Shown: in pieces, positions 12,447-23,076 of the stretch | Position numbering within the stretch: the stretch's first letter is position 1 | How the letters are laid out: each line of letters starts with the position of its first letter | NCBI GenBank assembly: GCA_003260075.1 | Contig: QLIY01000714.1 | Location: forward strand, 1-64,000 | DNA length: 64,000 nucleotides | From: Phallusia mammillata | Taxonomy: Eukaryota; Chordata; Ascidiacea; Phlebobranchia; Ascidiidae | Direction of reading: 5' to 3' | The notes under the pieces: model-generated | The model's input: only the letters and a program-made list of their open reading frames with translations | Databases searched by the model: none | Told to the model about the DNA's origin: nothing | Made by a program: the position numbers and the translations under genes

Positions 12447-14415
12447 TTAGAGTGGAACACCTCGGTGCTTATTTCTCAGTACTTCCAAGGTGATACGAGC
12501 AGTAAACGCGATCACAACAACAGCAAGGTCCAAGGAGGCGATTATAAGGTTTTGATTTCCATCCGGCAAAGCTGCAAGCTTCACGATCAAAAACGACAAA
12601 GCAAAAATTAACACCGGATATACTGTGTAAATGTAACGAAGATACTTTTCGAAAACAAAGTTTTCCAGAGCAAACCAGATGATGACGATGGCCAATAGGA
12701 TGAAAAGGATCAATGTGGAGCCATTGATCATGGAAATATCACCTATATGAGAAAAACAATTTTCTGTCAGCAAAAGCCGGGTTCAGTGCGGGAATTGTTA
12801 CAGGTCCCCAAAAACATTACATTACATCGACTTGACACAAAAACACTGTTCGGCTGTCAAATTACTTTACTGACAACCCTACGACATCACCAGATTGTAC
12901 GGAAACAACCCATGACCGTTTTTACATCACGGTGAACGATGAGTCGTAATAAACGCTTATGCAATTACCAATCAGCATTTTATTGATTGTTGGTCCTCAA
13001 AGTAACACCCGGCTTCTATAGCCCGGTCCGTACACAAAACACTTTTCATCGCCCTAAAGGCAACAAACCAAAAACAACAGCAATAAAAAGACATCACTCT
13101 AAATTTTGTCCACACTAGTTGCAATTGTTTTCTGGGATTAATTGTTATGCCAGGGGCGTGCAACATAAGGCTCGGGTCAGAGCACGGCATATAAACAGTT
13201 GCACGCCCCTGGATGCATTTGGATGAAGTAGTGGCAACCAAGCTGAATAAATCTAATATGCAGCGTCACGCCAAGCGGCACACTAAGCATTCGTCAGGCT
13301 TTGCTTTCAGGCAAACAGTGGTGTTACTATAATAAGATGGTGCATGTTGCGTTATGATTAGTTCTGCCGGTTATAAGGTTGTTTTTGGAATCTTTCGAAC
13401 TGGGGTTAACAAAACGATAATACCTTAGAAAATTACTCGTCGTTAGCAGGCTTACCTCGTAATACTGCTGCTTCCAATCCGAAACTGTCCTTGTAAATGA
13501 TGAACGTTGTCAGGTTTAAAAGAGTTGCAACGGTGAGCCATGTGCCTAGAAAGCTTAATCCATTTTGCACCAAAATCCTCACCAACCAAAGTACGTCTGT
13601 GCCAACACAAAAAGAAAAGTAATATGTAATAACATACCGGCGCGAGACGCCAGTTTACAAGTTCAACAGTATCATACTTTTATCGCGTAAATAAATAAAT
13701 CATGATTAAAATTAAACACTGATCGACTATGACGTATAATGATTTCCCTTCCTTCACATACCTTCATATTTTCTTTCAAGAATTTTTAGGTTGTCAGTTA
13801 CAGCTTTGCATGAAACTCCAACGGCAACATAAGCTGACACAGCGGACAGCAGGAGAATGGCAAATGCTGGTCCTAGCATTTCCCGGTCAAACGCGAAAAG
13901 CCATAGAGACATCGATAGAAAAGTCACACAGTAGCTGATCAGGAATGTCTGAGAAGGCAAACATGACAATGAAAACAGTAACAAGGCCATACACCTTTAT
14001 ACACACCTTAGGTACAAGCGTAGGTGTTATTTTGACCGGACTTTTATCAACTGGAAGGCAACATGATACGACAATGTAAAGAACTCCAACCAGATTCCAC
14101 AAATATATCAATGGCCATATGATACCAAATGCAATTGGTTCCGGAGAAACTTGCTGGAAATACTTTTTGTCTAGTACGGATAGGTTGTTGTAGAACACAC
14201 CTAATAAAGCATGACGTTAAATACTAGCTTGTGCAACTGTACGCGTCGCATTGTTGGGGACACATCATAGGCTATTAGATTAACACCAAAAGGACAACAC
14301 AGCAGAATATGAATGTCATACCGTTTAATCCAGTTGCACCGAGAAAAGAAAGAAAAAACGACGACAAATAACTAAGAAATGCAGCTAGTATCAAAACAAA
14401 TTGTGCTTTATTCAT
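12447..14415 (-). CDS. array membrane protein, copy 4 (multi-pass, function unknown)
   Basis: Exons are 14322-14415, 14007-14200, 13762-13948, 13456-13596 and 12447-12742, giving 303 residues from the ATG at 14415 (MNKAQFVLILAAF). Family segments are present: IIWPLIYLWNLVGVLYIVVS, FDREM, LWLVRILVQNGLSFLGTW and WFALENFVFEKYLRYIYTVY. Exon lengths match the other copies. It has no haplotype-like duplication, so it is the cleanest model of the family in the window. Intron 4 contains a 63-bp hairpin at 13150-13212. The predicted topology is about seven or eight membrane spans with a short basic C-terminus. Confidence 0.88.
13150..13212. repeat. short perfect inverted repeat (hairpin) in intron
   Basis: CCAGGGGCGTGCAAC at 13150-13164 is exactly complementary to GTTGCACGCCCCTGG at 13198-13212, with 33 bp between. 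The CAGGGGCG ends resemble hAT-type termini, but I see no clear 8-bp flanking duplication. Confidence 0.75.
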
Positions 14416-15564
14416 TTCTTGCGCTTCAGTTTCCCTAAACCAGCCAAAATTACAAGCAGCAAAACGTGACAAAGACTAGTTATGTAACGCTGAAATTTGT
14501 CCAAAACGTTAAAGGTAAACACTAAACAGGGTCCACAATTGCCTTTTTCTTTTTATGTGTACTGAAGCGAAAAATACTTTTTAGTTCTTGTTCCTTTCAA
14601 AATAGCATATTACGGGATTAACATTTTTTTAAAGATTTGTACTGAAGATATTGTCCCAATAAATTAATGTTTTAAACGTAAAATTAAAATTATTTTTTAC
14701 CACTACTTGAAACATCTGCAAATTTTTTGATATCTGTGTTTCCACATGTGAGTGGTAAATGCATGGGAGTTCTGGGAGTTGCTTGGAGTTTGTTTGATTA
14801 CCTTCAGCTCTACCCTTTATGATTTGTTTATGATTATTTTACCTTTACCCTGTCAAAATATTTTGGTGCAGAGCAATGATTTTTTCCTTTAAAAGGTGAT
14901 TCAAATTTTAAAGTTTGTAGACACTAATTAAAAAATAATGTATCATAATTTGATTTCCTAAAATTTAAACACAATATTTATGCTTTGGACAAAAAGTATT
15001 AGTACTGAACATTTGTTTACAGTTTTTTAAATTATTGATACTTGTATTTATTTCATAACTAAAGAAGCACAACTACCAACTTGTGTTTGTGGTAAACTAG
15101 TGTTTTGAATAGTTTTCATTTTGTGACCCATTTCTTTTTCAGCAAAGAGAAAGTTCAACAACATTTTACTGACACATTTGACCTTAATAAGCAATTTTTT
15201 ACTGGCTGTTTTGACTTTTGTGCACCCAAACCACACAAATAGCAATCACAATAGTAAAAGAGGTCAAGACAGGCCGATTAAATGCCTTTGGTGCCAAATG
15301 TTTGCGTGCAAACCCCAAAACTTGGTGTTTTTAAAAAAAAATGCATGTGCAGCTGCCACACTCTGCAGACTGGATAGGCAATGTGAGATTGTAAGATAAG
15401 CATCTAAGACTCTTTAAGTACCAGAGATGATATCTAGATTTTTGGCTGGAATTCAATGTAGTGATAATTTTTCCAAGGGTGCAAATGTTTTTGTTTTATC
15501 TCTAGTTTCGGACTTAGCACATGTACATTGCAATTTTTTCTATTGGTAAAGTAAATTAAACACA
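14416..15564. other. AT-rich spacer between the array and RPF1
   Basis: No exon recognised. GTTATGTAAC at 14479-14488 lies 64 bp upstream of the array copy 4 start codon. Confidence 0.5.
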
Positions 15565-17472
15565 ATGGATGATGATCAACAAAGCATTTGCTCTGCTGGA
15601 GTTTTTAGTGATATTGCATCCATCAGCGAATTGGAGAATGTTGTCACCAGCAAAGATGGTGAAAATTTACAAATCAGTCAAAACATATCTCGGATAAGAA
15701 ACAAACAGAAACGGGCTGTTGCATACATAAAACTAAGAAAAGAACAAAGAAAGGTAAAAATGTTTTGCATGATCAAATTGCATCTATGTATGTATTGCTC
15801 TCCAGGTTTGTATATCTGTTTGTTATATGTTTAAGGAAAGGATCAAATTGCGTAGACAACGCCAAAAAATGAGAGAAGAGCTTGGTAAGGATGCACCACC
15901 TATTCTACCTCCGAAAACAATCGACAATCGGCGCGAAAAGGAAGACACTATTGTGCAGAAAGAGGATAGGGAAGTTTTGTTGGACATTGAAAGTGATGAA
16001 ATGGCACCATATTTTCAGAGAAAGCAATGTCCCAAAATTCTTTTGACAACTTCTGATCGTCCAAGATCGGTAGGGCAATATTATAAGTTGTATTTCAAAA
16101 GATCAATGTTTAGTTGTATCAATGTGTAGCTTTATTTGTCTGTTGTGGTAAGGGTTTACACTGGATTTATATAGTTTTGAATATGTATTTCAAGGATTTG
16201 TTTTCATATTCAGCTTGGGATGTATGTATTTGCTACCAAGTTTGATTAAACTTTTTTGTATGTTGCTATCACAGCGAACCACCAGGTTCTTGAAACAGCT
16301 GGGTGAAGTTTTGCCAAATTCATTCATATTTTATCGCCGTGCGCTGGATATAAAGAAGATCATACCTCAATGTATTGCCAAAGGATACACAGACATTGCA
16401 GTTATTAATGAAGATCGAAAAAACCCAAGTATGTATATTGTTTTTATATTTAAGCTGTATAGTAAGATGTGTGTCATTTATTACATATCTTTAACAGATG
16501 GTATTTTGTTATGTCACTTACCTGATGGTCCAACTGCACATTTTAAAGTCAGTAATGTAAGACTTAGAAAAGAGATAAAGCACAGTACAACACCATCGGA
16601 GCATCAGCCAGAGGTAAACAAATATTAGCTTTAAAATAAACTTATATATTGACAATTTTATTTTGTGTAATTTTCATTTAGGTGATTCTGAACAACTTTG
16701 GGACTAGACTTGGTCATTCTGTAGGAAGAATGTTGGCTGCTTTGTTTCCGCATGACCCAGAGTTCAAAGGCCGACAAGTTGTTACTTTCCACAATCAAAG
16801 GGATTTTATATTTTTTAGACATCATAGGTTAGTACTTAAAAGCAAGGTTGCTTGATTTTGCAGCAGCATCCACTGTCTGCAAACAGTAAAATGTGTAAGT
16901 AAGAATTTTCATTTGTTGTCACACTTGGTGCACAATGTGTTTTTATCGTGTTCCCCAATCCAAACTACAGTAATGCAAATGTGTGATATGTTTGAAAAAT
17001 TCTGTTGAAATTTTTTGAACTATTACACAAATGAATTATAAGTTGGACATAAAAAATTTGTAAATGTTGTTTCTTGCAACTGTCGTGCAGATATATATTT
17101 CGAAATGAAAAAAGAGTTGGTTTACAAGAAATTGGACCAAGATTCACTTTGAAACTGCGCTCACTGCAAAAGGGTACATTTGATTCGAAGTTTGGTGAAT
17201 ATGAATGGATTCACAAGGTAATTGTTACTATTGGTGTTTGCAGACCCAAGAGTGCCTTATATAACTAGGCTGGATTATTGTTTCATTGGTGAACTTGTTT
17301 TATAAAAAGGGTCATTTAAATATAACAACATATGCACCTTAAGATGCAATTTCCCTTTTTTCCTTATCTATTAAGATCATTAAGCACTGTTTTGTTGGTA
17401 TTTACATTAAATTCATGTTTATTTATGCAGCGCCATGAAATGGACACAAGCCGGCGAAAGTTTCATTTGTGA
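15565..17472 (+). CDS. RPF1: ribosome production factor 1 (Brix-domain protein)
   Basis: Seven exons join in frame to 335 residues: 15565-15753, 15836-16069, 16275-16428, 16498-16613, 16682-16827, 17091-17217 and 17431-17472. The N-terminal third is charged and lysine/arginine-rich. The Brix domain occupies roughly residues 130-325. Highly conserved RPF1 segments are visible: [64 protein letters not shown] and the C-terminal MDTSRRKF. Human RPF1 is about 349 residues, so the gene is complete. The protein acts in the nucleolus in large-subunit (60S) ribosome assembly. An AATAAA lies about 12 bp after the stop. Confidence 0.96.
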
Positions 17473-18139
17473 TGAACTGTTGTTAAATAAATCTCAAGAT
17501 CCAGCTTCAGTTGTGGTAGTAAAGCCAGTTTCAGGTGACAAACATTGTGAGACAGTAGTTGCAACAACTCAGTCCCATGCCTACAGATCATTTTGTTTTA
17601 TTTGCCAGTAACTTTAAGAACAAGGTATTGAGGTAAAATGGGCGTGTAGATGAACACCAGCTTCTAACGGAATTATAAATACAGATGTGCTTCTGCACTC
17701 CACTAAGATGACTGACAGTTAGCGCTTACGCCTAATGCTTACGAAATGTGATGGCTTTCAATAATAAGCATATTTTGTGTCGTTGAGAAAGAAATTGTCA
17801 TTGCTCTAACCAAGTGAAAACAATACCTAAAATAAAAGTCCAGTTTCAAAAATATATTAAAACAAAAAACACATGTACAGTTTATGGGACAACCCATTAG
17901 CACTACGCATCGCTTCCACTTGGTGACCTTGGACAAAACTATCGTTTTTGTGTGTATTACTGCCTGTCATTCTGCGCATTTTCATCAAGTCTCACTGATC
18001 AACGATCGATACATGGTGCTTAAAAGTCAACTAAGTCGACGCGAGGACCAATTCCAACACTTGAAACAGAAACTGGAATCGTACTGTGATGTTCGGGCGA
18101 CAGATTTATTAGTTGGCAGAGCGTGCAATTCAGTCAGTC
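17473..18139. other. intergenic spacer
   Basis: Contains the presumed RPF1 polyadenylation signal (AATAAA near 17485). The open frame at 17884-18267 resembles nothing I recognise and overlaps the first exon of the next gene in another frame. Confidence 0.5.
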
Positions 18140-18940
18140 ATGAATCGTATGTTGTTTGGTTATGGCAGTGTACGGGGTACCGCTTTAAAGCACAAAAAGG
18201 TGCTTGGGCTATTCGGAATTGTGCTGTTATTATTCTTTCTCGGGTACACGTACTTGCACGAAGGTAGACCTGGAAAAGTTCGGCTGTCAAACCTGGATCA
18301 CAATGGTCCCGATCCGTTTGCCTACCTGCTCAATCTTGATCCTCAGGAACTTAAAAATCTGGCTATTGGAGAAGCTGATTTAAATCCTTTACATGCAAGT
18401 AGACTCGTCGACAACCTCGTAGAATTAAAAGAAGAATCCCTTGTTCAGACTTCTAGTAACACTTCAATGATCACAAAAAAGCTAAGTACGTCGAGTCAAA
18501 ATGTTTTTCTTGCCAATGCAGTGAGACGAAATCTCCCTTAATGTTCCAAAGAATCACGGACATACTATAATGATAAGTCATGCGTGCAGAACTGATGCAC
18601 AACAAACAACATAGTGAATATGGGTAAAGGGGGTTGAAAACGTTTTGTTGAATATTACACACTTTACCATTCGGGTTTTAAAGTAGGTTGAAAGAAATAT
18701 TACTGGGATTAGTAATGAATTCATGTTCATCTGAACTGATACTGGTCAATATGGCGATCCCCTGCTGGGAAGCTGACATGTGCAGCGTACGAGGCAGACA
18801 TCGGTGCTTGTGATTCGACTTCCGGATTCTCCACTGAGCCTGCGTAGCTCAGTTGGTAGAGCGCCACTACTGTCGTGGGTTCCAATCCCACCGCAGGCTA
18901 GATTTTCCTAGCCTACGTCTAGCCCAGTGGTTCCCAAACT

Positions 18941-19003
<63 letters not shown>

Positions 19004-22000
19004 TGTGTATTTTATAAAAACGAAAGTTGATTGCAGGATTTAAGCTAGTTATGCAAAATTGCGCATAACAATTATCCAAAGACAGCACATGACATCACAA
19101 ACGGGACAAAAAACATTACGATTGTGCGCGAACAATTGCATTTTTGATAGTATATTCAATAAAGGCCATTATGTAGCAATGCGACAGTTGATTCTTAATT
19201 CTACTTTGATTATGCTTATTTAGTGGCACAAACTGACGCCAAATAAGATTATAGAATTACTTCAACCGCTTCGCGGTCCCCCTAAAATTGCCTCACGGAC
19301 CCCTTAAGGACCGCGGACCCCAGTTTGGGAACCGCTGGTCTAGCCATATGCATATGGTGGTGAATGCTTGGTGACTGGCTGATTCGGTTTGGCACCTTCA
19401 ATTGGCCTGGCGTACTGTGAAATATAAAAACCATTTAATTTAAAATAACGAACAAGAAAACCGTTCTGTAAAAACACAGTGTTTTTGTTGCATTTAAAAA
19501 AAAATAAAAACACGACGAAAGTTTTGACACTATATATGTTAGAAATGTGTTGCAAAAATATACAGCCAAACACAAAAGCATCTGATTTAACAAAAATTAA
19601 ACTGTTTCTTTTAATGTAGTTTATGACACGGATGGAAACGAAATTGGACTTCGCTTTCTCGTTTTAAGTGACTGGGGCGGTGAGTCTAGCGCCCCCTATA
19701 CAACCCACACACAGATGAATGTTGGCCGAGCTTTGGCTGATTACTCGGCAAAATACGATTGTTCCTTTATTTTGTCACTGGGAGATAACTTTTGCGATGA
19801 AGGTGTAAAAGATGTCAATGACATGAGATTTGAGGTAAATTGTGCCAAATTAAAAAAGTGATATGCTATTATCGTGATTACAATCGCGGCTGTTTATTTT
19901 CACTTTTCTAGGTTTTGGCTGTTAGCCTCAATGTTTTTGAATAAAAGTAACATGAACAATCTAAACCAGACTCAAAAAAGCATTACCTTGGTTACGTGGC
20001 AAGACGAAAAGCAAATGTTAAAAATTATCCGCGTGGTGGCGTTAAATGACTACGTGTACGTGTTTTATTGGGTCAATTTAAAAATGTGAAATACACCCAA
20101 AACCATTTTTGTTAAATGCTGCAAACATTGTTTTTTAATTAGAGAAGATAGTTGAATATTGTTGTTGCTTTGTCAGGACACTTTTGAAGATGTTTTTACG
20201 CAGCCGTCATTACAACGACCGTGGTACATCGTTGCGGGTGATCGTGACTACAAGGGAAATGTTTCAGCATTAATTGCGTACAGTAATGTGTCAAGGTAAA
20301 ATGGGTGATAATGATTTGGCTTTTTATAGTGCAAGCAGAGTGGAAATAAATTATGTATTTCAAATCTGTCGAACAATAACCGGAACATAGGTGTACGTGA
20401 CTTTTAGCACAAATTAATTAAAGCCGTTGTTTGTTTCGGTCGCTGAATGCGGTTTCAGCACAAACAGGGCTTCTTAGGTGGTACAGTGTCACATTAGTGC
20501 AAAAAGCAGGGCTAAGCAACATTTTAACATTAAAGGTTAAAAAAGAAATGAAACAACATATAAATCCGGTCGTGCCAACCAAAATCAAGTAACTTTTTTT
20601 TCAGTCGTAATTCGGTTAATGCATAAACACACACAGTGTATGTTACAAAAAAATCGAAAAAAAAACTTCTAAACGCAAAATTCTTTGTTTGAAAATCTAT
20701 CTTTCTTCACGTTTACGTAAATTAGTTTTTAATATCGACTAATTCTGCAACGAAAAAGCAACAACTCAGCACGCACGTTTTTTTCCCCGGATATATGCAA
20801 ACAGTTTTTGGCGTTGCGTAATTTTTATTTTGTTTTAATCAGTAAAGTTGGAATAACAATTTACTAAAAGCCGCTTGCGCAATACCGAAATTTACAACAA
20901 CACTATAAAAATCTGTCATCGTCAACATTACGTCAGCAAATATGTATTCAAGTTGTCTGGACTTTTGAACGCACACAGGTGTTAGTGGTGGTGTAATGCA
21001 TATCAGGAAGGTTCTACACTGATTGCGACGCCATTAGCCAATCAAATGTTACCAATGTACACAATGCAGTAACTAACAATAACTCAAGTATTAATCTCCA
21101 GTCAACCTTTAGCTGCGGTATGTATCCCTAGATCAGAACTTTGTACCCGACTATTTGCCTTTGGATGCCGATTTATTGGTTATCAAATTATTTGTGATTG
21201 TTTTAAGTCGAACTTTGCTCGAGCGAGCGAGCTTCGAGTATGCACTGGGCCGGTTCAGGCGACGGACAACGAACTTGTTTATCGGCGCCTTTGCAAAATC
21301 ACTTGCGTCGTCAACTTTCGCAACGCCCAAATAACCAACAACGCCTCCCTGAGCGGTTGGTATTCGCGCCTTTAATTTTTGATTGACAGGCGATGGAACT
21401 ACGAAAGCAAGTACTACAAGATGTCCGCTACACTTCCGACATACCGAAACATCTCAGTCGATTTCCTTATGATTGATACCGTCCAGTTGTGTGGAGAAAT
21501 ACCGAGTGAGGGCAGCAGACAGCCCACAGGACCCAAAAACATAATTGAGGCGGAAAAGCAGTGGAGATGGATTGATCACACTTTAAAGTTTTCTGGGCTA
21601 GTAACAAAATTTTGCTTTTCTTCTAATTAAGTCACGTTTAAGAAGCACTTTACTGAAAACGTCAAATTTCCAAACAAATATTATGCAAGCAAGGATTGTG
21701 TGATAGAACTAAATTTAAACCAACCTAAAAAGTCTTCACCATGAACCAAACCCATTTACAGTATTTGACGTGTATAACACAATTGTCGGTATTATTTTGA
21801 CTAGGTTTGCAAAATATAACGAACCCACAATTGTCATATCAACTCAAATTTGTGGCACAAAAATAATCCACACGTCGCGTGGCGAAACAACAGCCTCAGG
21901 CAAACAATTTAATCCACACATAATTTTCTTGCAGTGCGGAATATGTGATAGTTGGTGGACATTATCCTGTGAGATCAGGTGGTCGACATGGATCGACAAG

Positions 22001-23076
22001 GTGTCTGCTGGAACGACTTAAACCCATGTTAGAGCGCTACCGTGTGTCCGCGTATCTGGGAGGGCACGACCACAGTGTACAGGTAGTACATTTGTTTGTA
22101 ATAATTTGTGACAAAGTGATATATAAATCCAAGGTTTATTTTTAGTGCAAGGCATTCATGGAATTTAACAGCAGATTATTTTTGTTAAGCCGTGTAAAAA
22201 ATTACCAGTACAATGACAATAGGAAAGCTTTCTTTCCAATGAGCTGAATTATGAATAATATTTTGTCTGATTTGTTGCAAAAGCGAGGTTTCTAAGTCAA
22301 TAATCTGTTGAAGGGAGTAAATTTAAAAAAAAGAAAAAAGAAAATTGTTGCTGCAATTGACCGAAACCTTAACAGCAATGTGTAAACCAGTGTTAAAAGT
22401 CGGGCTGCATTTTTCGGGTTTAAGTTTCCATAAAACAGACTGACTTTGCTCACGGTATCGTTTTGTCATATTTTCAACAACTGATTCAGGCTTCGTTTTT
22501 TTCAAAAAAAATAGGGTCCGGCCAGGTTGCGGGCCCCGATTTTAGGCCTTCTTATAACACTGGTGTGAACAACAACGTTTTTCGCAGCACATCAAATCCA
22601 ACAATGACGGCGGTGTCCATTACTTTGTTGCCGGGTCATCAAGTCCGAAAGACGATCACCCGGAACATCTGGACGGTGTCGTATCGACCACACGTTACTA
22701 CTGGACCAACCACCTTGATCCGACCGAAGGCGCTTTCCTTTACTGCGATGTGCGTAAAAACGAAATGCTTGTTTCGTTTGTGAAAACGGACGAATCTGTT
22801 CTGTACGTTGCAAAAATTCTACCCCGAAGTCACCCAGCCAACCTTCACCCTGTAAACGACGACAACGCTGTCGCCATTCCTGTGTTAAAGCGCCATCCTA
22901 AACTACCAATGAGACAAAGGCAGCTTCACCAGCAACAGAGCTACAGGCCACAACAACACCAGCAGCCCCAGCGCGTCTACCAACAAAGGCCTCAACAGGC
23001 TTATCAACGCAACCAACAGCCCCAACGCTATGCCAAGCGCCAACCGTATGGAGCACGCTTTAAGAGACCACTTTAG
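18140..23076 (+). CDS. ACP5: ACP5-like purple acid phosphatase relative, membrane-anchored, active site altered
   Basis: Six exons join to 504 residues: 18140-18485, 19620-19834, 20177-20295, 21390-21587, 21935-22082 and 22588-23076. The donor ending exon 4 (GTTTTC) is weak. A hydrophobic stretch after KHKK (about residues 21-38) suggests a type II membrane anchor. The catalytic fold follows the ACP5 (tartrate-resistant acid phosphatase) pattern: SDWGG (D133), LGDNF (D171), GGHYPV (H302) and GHDH (H337, H339). Three positions differ from the family: the tyrosine ligand in LGDNFY is Cys174, and the GNHD motif reads GDRD (Asp209, Arg210). Activity may therefore be lost or changed. The last 60 residues are rich in Gln, Arg and Tyr, unlike ACP5. 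AATAAA motifs follow at 23179-23190. Confidence 0.85.
18838..18898 (+). ncRNA. tRNA-like sequence lacking an anticodon arm
   Basis: GCCTGCG (18838-18844) pairs with CGCAGGC (18892-18898) as an acceptor stem. GCTC/GAGC forms a D-arm with a perfect A-box (TAGCTCAGTTGG), and GTGGG/CCCAC forms a T-arm with a near-consensus B-box (GGTTCCAATCC). Only about 12 bases separate the D and T arms, so no normal anticodon arm fits. It is probably a truncated tRNA copy or a tRNA-derived repeat inside intron 1 of the phosphatase gene. Confidence 0.7.
18925..19337. mobile_element. hAT-like MITE containing a 62-base poly-C tract
   Basis: The inverted ends are CAGTGGTTCCCAAACT (18925-18940) and AGTTTGGGAACCGCTG (19322-19337), flanked by the 8-bp direct repeat GTCTAGCC (18917-18924 and 19338-19345). 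The element has no coding capacity. A run of 62 C occupies 18942-19003, directly inside the left end. It lies in intron 1 of the phosphatase gene. Confidence 0.9.
20296..21389. other. long intron 3 of the phosphatase gene
   Basis: AT-rich, no exon, RNA gene or repeat recognised. Confidence 0.5.

Noticed and set aside
2322..14415. Assigning the array proteins to TspO/translocator protein
   Set aside because: The W-P-x-I-Y-x-W segment is suggestive, but length, number of spans and remaining motifs do not fit well enough without a profile search.
18838..18898. Functional tRNA gene
   Set aside because: There is no room for an anticodon arm between the D and T arms.
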